Shown: positions 1-5,309 of the stretch, one piece after another
How the letters are laid out: the number at the start of each line of letters is the position of its first letter
Numbering within the stretch: position 1 is the first letter of the stretch
Source of the DNA: Acidobacteriota bacterium
GTDB lineage: Bacteria > Acidobacteriota > UBA6911 > RPQK01 > DATIPO01
Direction: 5' to 3'
Assembly: GCA_028277865.1 (NCBI GenBank)
Contig: JANQFM010000432.1
Location: forward strand, 1 to 5,747
Length of the DNA: 5,747 nt
Made by a program: the position numbers and the translations under genes
Notes under the pieces: generated by a model
Told to the model about the DNA's origin: nothing
The model's database searches: none
The model's input: only the letters and a program-made list of their open reading frames with translations

Positions 1-40
1 TCCCCTGCTTCGGGGCGGCATGCCGCCCCGAAGCAGGGGA
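1..40. repeat. Perfect 40-bp palindrome at the window edge
   Basis: The first 40 bases read the same on both strands. The left arm begins TCCCCTGCTTCGG and the centre is GGCATGCC around positions 20/21. There is no unpaired loop in the DNA form, so it could extrude as a cruciform. As RNA it would fold into a very GC-rich hairpin with a few unpaired bases at the tip. No run of T follows it on the right (the next bases are GGGGATG), so it is not a standard intrinsic terminator for a plus-strand transcript. It may extend beyond base 1. It could be a REP-like element or the terminator stem of a gene outside the window. The palindrome itself is certain; its role is unknown. Confidence 0.9.
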
Positions 41-232
41 GGGGATGCGCAGAGACTGCGATGAGATCGCTGGCGCGGCCTAGCCATTCAGTCATTCGCT
101 CCGCCGGGACAGGCCCGACGGTGGCGTTTTGCCAGGCTTCATGGCACGTGCTTCCGTCAAATCGCCAGAATTGGGATGGGTTAACCGAATAGGTACCCTG
201 AAAGTGCTTTGAACTGACTGAGGAAGAATAAA

Positions 233-1960
233 ATGACGCAACCGACTTCGCCTTCTCCCTGGCAGCATCCTGAAACCACCCGGCGTCGCTTCATGGCCTA
301 TTTCGGGGCCGCCGGACTCTCATCGACGCTTTTTCCGGGCGTGTTGTGGGCGCGCTGGCAGGAAGGCAAGCCGCACAGGATCAGCCTGGAGATGATCCGC
401 GAGGCCGAGAAACTGGCCGGAGTGGAATTCACCGATCCGGAACGGGAGTTGATGCTGGAGGACGTCAACGACAACCTGGAGAGCTTTGAGAGGCTGCGCA
501 CGATTCCGATTTCCAATTCGGTGCCTCCGGCCCTGGACTTTAATCCGGTCTTGCCGGGCATGCGCTTTGACGAGCGAAAGAGACCTTCCAAGCCCAGCAC
601 AGGCAAGGCGCCGGACCTGCCTGACAATCGCGAGGAGATCGCTTTTTGGCCGGTCAGCCGGCTTTCCCGGCTGCTGCGCTCGCGCAAGATCACATCCGAA
701 GAGCTGACCACGCTTTACCTGCAACGGCTCAAGCGTTTTGACCCTCAGCTGAAGTGTGTCGTCACCCTGACGGAAGAGCTGGCCCTGGAGCAGGCCCGCA
801 AGGCTGACCGCGATATCCGCCTGGGTCGCCTGAGGAGTCCTCTGCACGGCGTTCCCTGGGGTGCCAAAGACCTCTTGTCCACCCGCGAGTACCCGACCAG
901 CTGGGGTGCCGCTCCCTACAAGGATCAGGTGATCGACGAGGATGCCACGGTGGTTCGGCGGCTGGAGGAGGCTGGTGCCGTGCTGGTGGCCAAGCTGACT
1001 TTGGGCGCCTTGGCTTGGGGCGACGTCTGGTACGACGGAACGACCAAGAATCCCTGGAACCTGGAGCAGGGCTCCAGCGGATCTTCGGCGGGGCCGGGCT
1101 CCGCCACGGCGGCGGGATTGGTGGGGTTTTCGATCGGCACCGAAACCTGGGGATCGATCGTCTCGCCTTCGACCCGCTGCGGCGTCACCGGGCTGCGCCC
1201 CACCTTTGGGCGGGTCAGCCGGCATGGCGCAATGGCCCTGAGTTGGAGCATGGACAAGATCGGACCCATGTGCCGCAGTGCGGAAGACTGCGCCCTGGTG
1301 CTGGAGGCTATCCACGGCCCCGACGGCAAGGACCGCACGGTGACCGACTACCCCTTCAATTGGGATGCCTCATTGGACGTCGGGGATCTGCGCGTCGGCT
1401 ATCTGGAACCGCCCGAAGAAGACCAGCGCAGCGATGAGCAAAAAAACAACGACCAGGCCGTCCTGGAAGCGCTGCGCTCGCTGGGGATCGATCTGAAACC
1501 CGTCCGGTTGCCCGATTTCCCTGCCGAGGCGCTCTCATTCATTCTCAACGCCGAAGCGGCCGCAACATTCGACGAACTGACCCGTTCCGGCCGTGACGAG
1601 ATGATGGTGCGCCAAATCAGGATGGCCTGGCCCAACGTCTTTCGCCACTCGCGCCTCATCCCCGCCGTGGAGTACATTCAGGCCAACCGCGCCCGTACCT
1701 TGCTGATGGAAAAGATGGCCGAGATGATGCAGGACCTGGACGCCTATGTGGCGCCCAGCTTCAGCCCCAGCCTGCTCATCACCAACCTGACGGGCCATCC
1801 TGCCGTGGCCCTTCCCAACGGATTCGACAAGGAGGGCTCCCCGACCAGCATCACCTTCACGGGGCAGCTCTACGGCGAGGCCAAGCTTCTCTCACTGGCC
1901 AGGGCCTACCAGGGAGCGAGCGACTTTCATTCCCGGCAGCCGCCGGTTGGCGCGGTGTGA
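233..1960 (+). CDS. Tat-exported amidase signature (AS) family hydrolase
   Basis: This 575-residue protein is an amidase-signature serine hydrolase, which cleaves amide bonds with a Ser-cisSer-Lys triad. The visible triad candidates are Lys212 (GVPWGAKDLL), cis-Ser near 284 (GSSGSSAGPGSA, 280-291) and nucleophile Ser308 (GTETWGSIVSPS). Ser284 and Ser308 are 24 residues apart, as in characterised members. The N-terminus has a twin-arginine motif (TRRRFM, 16-21) followed by a hydrophobic stretch to about residue 40, so export by Tat is likely. About 100 residues between the signal and the AS domain (which starts near 135, EEIAFWPVSRLSRLLRS) are family-specific and of unknown role. The ATG is supported by GAGGAA at 220-225, seven bases upstream. 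The usual Gly before Gly-Ser of the nucleophile motif is Trp306. Such genes are often auto-named GatA, but the Tat signal and lack of gatB/gatC nearby argue against a tRNA amidotransferase subunit. The substrate cannot be told. Confidence 0.93.
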   Translation: MTQPTSPSPWQHPETTRRRFMAYFGAAGLSSTLFPGVLWARWQEGKPHRISLEMIREAEKLAGVEFTDPERELMLEDVNDNLESFERLRTIPISNSVPPALDFNPVLPGMRFDERKRPSKPSTGKAPDLPDNREEIAFWPVSRLSRLLRSRKITSEELTTLYLQRLKRFDPQLKCVVTLTEELALEQARKADRDIRLGRLRSPLHGVPWGAKDLLSTREYPTSWGAAPYKDQVIDEDATVVRRLEEAGAVLVAKLTLGALAWGDVWYDGTTKNPWNLEQGSSGSSAGPGSATAAGLVGFSIGTETWGSIVSPSTRCGVTGLRPTFGRVSRHGAMALSWSMDKIGPMCRSAEDCALVLEAIHGPDGKDRTVTDYPFNWDASLDVGDLRVGYLEPPEEDQRSDEQKNNDQAVLEALRSLGIDLKPVRLPDFPAEALSFILNAEAAATFDELTRSGRDEMMVRQIRMAWPNVFRHSRLIPAVEYIQANRARTLLMEKMAEMMQDLDAYVAPSFSPSLLITNLTGHPAVALPNGFDKEGSPTSITFTGQLYGEAKLLSLARAYQGASDFHSRQPPVGAV

Positions 1961-1996
1961 CAGCCCTTCTCCCTGCCTCTTTGCATGAAGCCCCTC

Positions 1997-3364
1997 CTAC
2001 GCCTCCGAGAACTCCTCCAGGAAGTAGGCGGCGCTTTGGATCCCGGCGTAGAAGTGCTCCAGCAGCAGGCGCTCGTTGGGGGCATGGGCGTTTTCGTCGG
2101 GCAGTCCGATGCCCATCAGCACGGTCGGCACGCCCAGCAGCTCGTCGAAGGTGGCCACGATGGGGATCGTGCCTCCCTCGCGCTGGAAGACGGGGCGCTT
2201 GCCGAATCCCCGTTTCACGGCCCTCGAAGCAGCCTTCAGGGCAGGGTGATCCAGGTTGGCCACCCAGGGCTTGCCGCCGTGCAGGTAGCTGACTTGGACG
2301 TCCACCCAGTCGGGTGCCAGCGAACGGGCATAGTCGGAGACTTGCCTTGCGATCTTGCGGTAGTCCTGGTCGGGCACCAGGCGGGTGCTGACCTTGGCCA
2401 TGGCCTTGGCCGGCAAGACTGTCTTGGCGCCTTCGCCGGTGAATCCACTCAGCAGCCCGTTGACTTCCAGGGTGGGACGGGACCAGAACTGCTCCAGTGG
2501 CGTGTAGCCCTGTTCGCCGTTCAGCGCCTTGACCCCGGTTTCCTTCATGAACTCCTCCGGGTCGAAGGGCAGCGAAGCGAACTCCTGCTGCTCCTGTTCG
2601 GTCAGCTCCCGCACGTCGTCATAAAAGCCGGGAACGGTGACGCGGCCCCGATCATCCTTGAGCGCTGCCAGGATGCGGGCCAGCTCGAAAGCGGGATTGC
2701 CGACCGGCCCTCCGAAGGATCCGGAGTGCAAGTCGCCGGAGGGACCCTGGACGTCGATCTGAAAGTAAGCCAGCCCCCGCAGCCCGCAACAGATGGAAGG
2801 CACTCCGCGGGCAAACATGGCGGTGTCGGAGATCATTACCGTGTCGGCCTTGAGGTCGGCCTGACGATCGCGGATGAAGCGTTCCAGATGAGGGCTTCCG
2901 ATTTCTTCTTCGCCTTCGATGAGGTACTTGAGGTTGACGGGCAGGGGCTTGCCCAGCTTGTGGTAGGCCTCGGCGCTCTTGAAGTGGATGAAGACCTGCC
3001 CCTTGTCGTCGGCCGATCCGCGCGCATACAGGTGGCCGTCCCGGATAGTGGGCTCGAAGGGGCCGCTCTCCCACAACTCGATGGGGTCGACAGGCTGCAC
3101 GTCGTAATGGCCGTAAACGAGTGCGGTGGGCTTGGAGGGGTCTTGGATCTTCTCCCCGTAAACGATGGGGTGACCGTCGGTTGGAACAATTTCAACCTTG
3201 TCGATGCCGGCCAAGCGAAGCTGATCGGCTACAAACTCGGCAGCCCGGACAACGTCGTCCTTGCGATCCGGGTCTGTGCTGACACTGGGGATTCGGAGAA
3301 ACTCGAAGAGTTCATCCAGATAGCGGTCACGATTCGATTCAAGGTATTGGGTGATCTCTTGCAT
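1997..3364 (-). CDS. M20 family metallodipeptidase (carnosinase/CNDP-like)
   Basis: This 455-residue protein is a two-zinc M20 peptidase of the cytosolic nonspecific dipeptidase / carnosinase type, which hydrolyses dipeptides in the cytoplasm. By motif comparison with CNDP2, the metal ligands are His86 (YGHYDVQP), bridging Asp119 (GSADDKG), Glu154 (EGEEEIGS), Asp180 (MISDTAMF) and His427 (ENAHAPNE). Glu153 is the catalytic base. The dimerisation or lid domain lies roughly at 190-310 and contains DLHSG with His213, which in relatives reaches the partner's active site. No signal peptide is seen. An in-frame ATG exists 24 codons upstream, but that stretch is translated GGAACC repeat. The start at 3364 has a GAGGAG six bases upstream and gives the normal N-terminus (MQEITQYLESNRDRY). 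The stop is 36 bases from the stop of the convergent amidase gene. It probably sits in one transcription unit with purB and the small gene between them. The family is sure; the preferred dipeptide is not. Confidence 0.95.
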   Translation of the reverse strand: MQEITQYLESNRDRYLDELFEFLRIPSVSTDPDRKDDVVRAAEFVADQLRLAGIDKVEIVPTDGHPIVYGEKIQDPSKPTALVYGHYDVQPVDPIELWESGPFEPTIRDGHLYARGSADDKGQVFIHFKSAEAYHKLGKPLPVNLKYLIEGEEEIGSPHLERFIRDRQADLKADTVMISDTAMFARGVPSICCGLRGLAYFQIDVQGPSGDLHSGSFGGPVGNPAFELARILAALKDDRGRVTVPGFYDDVRELTEQEQQEFASLPFDPEEFMKETGVKALNGEQGYTPLEQFWSRPTLEVNGLLSGFTGEGAKTVLPAKAMAKVSTRLVPDQDYRKIARQVSDYARSLAPDWVDVQVSYLHGGKPWVANLDHPALKAASRAVKRGFGKRPVFQREGGTIPIVATFDELLGVPTVLMGIGLPDENAHAPNERLLLEHFYAGIQSAAYFLEEFSEA

Positions 3365-3370
3365 GTGGCA

Positions 3371-3376
3371 CTCCTC
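3371..3376 (-). promoter_or_regulatory. Shine-Dalgarno GAGGAG that sets the M20 start
   Basis: On the minus strand GAGGAG lies six bases before the ATG at 3364. It decides between this start and the longer in-frame ATG at 3436. Its upstream edge directly touches the heptamer array that begins at 3377, so any hairpin formed by the arrays would end right beside the ribosome site. Confidence 0.85.
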
Positions 3377-3406
3377 GGTTCCGGGTTCCAGGTTCCGGGT
3401 TCCGGG
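3377..3406. repeat. Left heptamer array, four GGTTCCR units
   Basis: Four head-to-tail 7-base units lie at 3377, 3384, 3391 and 3398 (GGTTCCG, GGTTCCA, GGTTCCG, GGTTCCG), followed by GG. On the plus strand the array is in opposite orientation to the array at 3828-3862. Bases 3377-3403 are perfectly complementary to 3836-3862. After one mismatch (3404 against 3835), two more bases pair. Confidence 0.95.
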
Positions 3407-3432
3407 CTTTGGAACGAGAATGCTCTCTGAAA

Positions 3433-3801
3433 TCAATTGAAATCTTTTCGGACTTTGATCAGCCGAGAGATTTTTCGAGAGATTCTTCGCGTTTTTTCAA
3501 TGAATTGGGTCGCATCTTCCAATTCCAATACCGAGACATTCTTAGCAATGTAGCACTGCGTCCGCAACTCGGCACAGGAACCTCGGGCGATGCGGAGAAA
3601 TCTGATGAAATCCTTGTTCGAACCGCGATCATATCCCTCTGCAATGTTTGAAGGAATCGAGACAGCGGAGCGTTGCATCTGATTCCGTAGTCCAAAATCC
3701 TTGCAGCTTTCCAACTTCTTGTACAACTCGATGGCCATGCTGACCCCTTCCCGCCAAACCAACAACTTCTCGAATCCCTTGTCACTCTGCAGATGATCCA
3801 T
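3433..3801 (-). CDS. Four-helix-bundle protein (23S rRNA IVS protein family)
   Basis: This 122-residue protein matches the four-helix-bundle family first seen in 23S rRNA intervening sequences (the S23 / TIGR02436 group, structurally related to Avd of diversity-generating retroelements). The visible hallmarks in order are EKLLVWREGVSMAIELYKKL (11-30), FGLRNQMQRSAVSIPSNIAE (36-55), the basic stretch GYDRGSNKDFIRFL (56-69), and IARGSCAELRTQCYIA (71-86). The rest is helical and ends in a very basic tail (RRISRKISRLIKVRKDFN). Length is typical, so it appears intact. The exact molecular role of stand-alone members is not established; a basic, nucleic-acid-facing bundle is a reasonable guess. The ATG at 3801 is chosen because of GAAGGA six bases upstream and because the longer in-frame ORF only overlaps purB. 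It starts 11 bases after the purB stop, and 68 bases of mostly repeat separate it from the M20 start. It is AT-richer than its neighbours. Confidence 0.9.
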   Translation of the reverse strand: MDHLQSDKGFEKLLVWREGVSMAIELYKKLESCKDFGLRNQMQRSAVSIPSNIAEGYDRGSNKDFIRFLRIARGSCAELRTQCYIAKNVSVLELEDATQFIEKTRRISRKISRLIKVRKDFN

Positions 3802-3807
3802 TTTCAG

Positions 3808-3813
3808 TCCTTC
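3808..3813 (-). promoter_or_regulatory. Shine-Dalgarno of the small gene, overlapping the purB stop
   Basis: On the minus strand the sequence reads TAGAAGGACTGAAAATG. The purB stop TAG (3815-3813) shares its last G with GAAGGA (3813-3808), which is six bases before the ATG at 3801. Ribosomes ending purB would stop on top of this site, so translational coupling is likely. Confidence 0.75.
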
Positions 3814-5162
3814 TACTTCCCCAATTCCGGAACCTGGAACCCGGAACCTGGAACCCGGAACCCAGAATTCCCGCCAAACACGCGTTCGAACGCTTCCTCC
3901 ACGTGCCGCAATTTGTCCTTGAGGCTGAACGCTCTGTCGATTTCTTCCCGCGACAGCTTGGAGCCGATATCCGGATCCTCGAGGATGAGCTTCTTGAAGT
4001 CGGCGCCCTCGTCCCAGACCTTCATGGCGTTGCGCTGGACCCATTTGTAGGCCTCTTCGCGCAGGACGCCTCGGCGGGCCAGTTCCAACAGGAGGGCGCC
4101 CGAATAGACCAGGCCGCCGGTCAGATCGATGTTTTGGCGCATGCGCTGCTCGTCGACCACCAGGCCGGCCAACACCCTATTGAGGCGGATGGTCAGGAAG
4201 TGGGTCAGGGTGGTGCTGTCGGGCAGGGCCACCCGTTCGGCCGAGGAATGGGAGATGTCCCGTTCGTGCCATAGAGCCACGTTTTCCAGTCCCACCAATG
4301 CGTTGGCGCGCAGGATCCGGGCCAGTCCGCTGATGTTTTCGCTTTGGATGGGGTTGCGCTTGTGGGGCATCGACGAGCTGCCCTTTTGGCTTTTGGAAAA
4401 AGGTTCGCGGGCCTCCCGCACCTCGGTGCGCTGCAGGTGGCGGACCTCGGTGGCCATCTTGTCGTAGCTGGATCCCAGCATGGCCAGCACGGACAGGTAT
4501 TCGGCGTGACGGTCGCGCTGCAGGGTCTGGGTGGAGACTGTCGCGCAGCCGATCCCCAGCCGCTTGCAGATCGCTTCTTCGACCTGGGGCGGCAGGTGAG
4601 TGTAAGAGCCCACCGGGCCGCTGATCTTGCCCACCTCCAACCCCTGACTGGCGTGCCGGAAGCGTTCCAGGTGGCGCTGCAGCTCACAGTACCAGACGGC
4701 GAATTTGAGCCCCATGGTGGTCGGTTCGGCATGGATTCCATGCGTCCGGCCCATGATGGGTGTTTTCTTGTAGCGGAAGGCCTGCTCCCTCAGCGTCTCG
4801 AGCAATTTGAGGATCTCGGACTCGATCAGCTGCGAGGCCTCACGGACCAGCAAGGCCTGGGCGGTGTCGACCACGTCTGTCGAGGTCAGGCCCAGGTGGA
4901 TGAAGCGCGATTCGGGACCGACCTGCTCGGCCACGGCGGTGGTGAAGGCCACCACGTCGTGATGAATCCGGCTTTCGATTTCGCGGATGCGCTCCACCGT
5001 GAATGAAGCCTTGCGGCGGATCACTTCGACTGCTTGCGAAGGGATTTCCCCCCGATCTGCCAAGACTTCGCAGACAGCGATTTCGACATCCAGCCATTTC
5101 TGAAAGCGATTCTCGTCGCTCCAGATCCCTCCCATCTCGGGGCGGGTGTAACGGGCGATCAT
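3813..5162 (-). CDS. purB: Adenylosuccinate lyase
   Basis: This 449-residue protein is adenylosuccinate lyase of the fumarase/aspartase superfamily. It releases fumarate from SAICAR and from adenylosuccinate, so it acts twice in purine synthesis, as a cytoplasmic homotetramer. Numbering tracks the Bacillus subtilis enzyme: His68 (HHDVVAF), His89 (FIHLGLTSTDVVDT), His141 (GRTHGIHAEPTTMG) and the flexible signature loop KGSSSMPHKRNP (260-271) with the catalytic serine near 262-264. The start MIARYTRPEMGGIW is the family's normal N-terminus; a further 32 upstream in-frame codons do not look conserved. No Shine-Dalgarno precedes this ATG, and a candidate promoter lies so close that the message may be leaderless. 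The conserved protein seems to end near Gly431. Residues 432-449 are an extension, of which about 434-445 are read from the GGAACC array. The stop overlaps the ribosome site of the next gene. Confidence 0.97.
   Translation of the reverse strand: MIARYTRPEMGGIWSDENRFQKWLDVEIAVCEVLADRGEIPSQAVEVIRRKASFTVERIREIESRIHHDVVAFTTAVAEQVGPESRFIHLGLTSTDVVDTAQALLVREASQLIESEILKLLETLREQAFRYKKTPIMGRTHGIHAEPTTMGLKFAVWYCELQRHLERFRHASQGLEVGKISGPVGSYTHLPPQVEEAICKRLGIGCATVSTQTLQRDRHAEYLSVLAMLGSSYDKMATEVRHLQRTEVREAREPFSKSQKGSSSMPHKRNPIQSENISGLARILRANALVGLENVALWHERDISHSSAERVALPDSTTLTHFLTIRLNRVLAGLVVDEQRMRQNIDLTGGLVYSGALLLELARRGVLREEAYKWVQRNAMKVWDEGADFKKLILEDPDIGSKLSREEIDRAFSLKDKLRHVEEAFERVFGGNSGFRVPGSGFQVPELGK
3828..3862. 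repeat. Right heptamer array, five YGGAACC units
   Basis: Five 7-base units lie at 3828, 3835, 3842, 3849 and 3856, alternating CGGAACC and TGGAACC. The array is the inverted partner of the one at 3377-3406, with one unit more on the inner side. Read on the minus strand in the purB frame it encodes GFRVPGSGFQVP. Three units make 21 bases, so the peptide repeats every seven residues. Confidence 0.95.
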
Positions 5163-5171
5163 AACGAGACG

Positions 5172-5200
5172 ACTATGGAGGGTTTCACCTGGTCCGTCAA
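5172..5200 (-). promoter_or_regulatory. Candidate sigma-70-type promoter of purB, near-leaderless
   Basis: On the minus strand TTGACG (5200-5195) is followed after exactly 17 bases by CATAGT (5177-5172). These match the -35 and -10 consensus at 5 of 6 and 4 of 6 positions. A start about seven bases further would fall near 5165, three bases before the purB ATG at 5162. This agrees with the lack of a Shine-Dalgarno there. A second TTGACT upstream (5258-5253) has only a poor -10 at usable spacing (TATGCA, 15 bases). Confidence 0.4.
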
Positions 5201-5309
5201 GCAGAACAGTACTCCTGTTGGCATTAATGGTTGCATATGAGAGTGCGGCGTCAGTCAACCGAGCAAAACTTAACCTGCCTAGATGGGCAACGTACAGGAT
5301 TTTGTGCCG

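Larger units (their letters stand above)
3377..3862 (-). mobile_element. Candidate insertion: four-helix-bundle gene between inverted heptamer arrays
   Basis: A 486-base segment holds a single small gene bounded by two inverted arrays of one 7-base unit, giving a perfect 27-bp terminal inverted repeat. Its edges are sharp against the genes around it. One end abuts the Shine-Dalgarno of the M20 gene. The other lies within the last codons of purB and lengthens PurB beyond its usual size. The interior is AT-richer than its surroundings: a hand count over 3481-3780 gives 146 G+C of 300 (49%), against 37 of 60 in purB at 4081-4140. No transposase is encoded and I see no clear target-site duplication (CTCCTC outside one end, CAGAATTC outside the other). 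It would therefore have to move in trans, or be a relic. Proteins of the gene's family are known from intervening sequences inserted in bacterial 23S rRNA genes, which makes an insertion cassette plausible. Mobility is inferred. Confidence 0.5.

Noticed and set aside
101..130. Imperfect hairpin (CCGCCGGG / CCCGACGG) followed by TGGCGTTTT, as a terminator of an upstream plus-strand gene
   Set aside because: The stem has a mismatch and only four T's follow after several non-T bases. No gene end is visible to pair with it.
137..219. Promoter of the amidase gene, e.g. TTGGGA with TACCCT, or a sigma-54-like TGGCACG
   Set aside because: The -10 candidate matches only 3 of 6 consensus bases, and the sigma-54 spacing is one base short without the GC element. 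Nothing here is convincing.
1961..1996. Bidirectional terminator between the convergent amidase and M20 genes
   Set aside because: The 36-base gap contains no inverted repeat or T tract that I can see.
1985..3430. Long plus-strand reading frame opposite the M20 gene
   Set aside because: It is the antisense shadow of the M20 gene, whose strand carries all the recognisable metal-binding motifs in order.
3365..3436. Longer M20 protein beginning at the ATG at 3436
   Set aside because: The extra 24 residues are a translation of the GGAACC array, the family's normal N-terminus begins at 3364, and a good Shine-Dalgarno precedes 3364.
3802..4044. Longer start for the four-helix-bundle gene, giving 203 residues
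   Set aside because: The extra 81 residues overlap purB in another frame and show no family similarity. The ATG at 3801 has a Shine-Dalgarno and gives the typical family length.
5204..5220. AACAG-TACTC-CTGTT inverted repeat as a repressor site such as a LexA box
   Set aside because: It has 5-bp arms only and does not match a known LexA or PurR operator. It could be chance, though it does lie just upstream of the candidate purB promoter.
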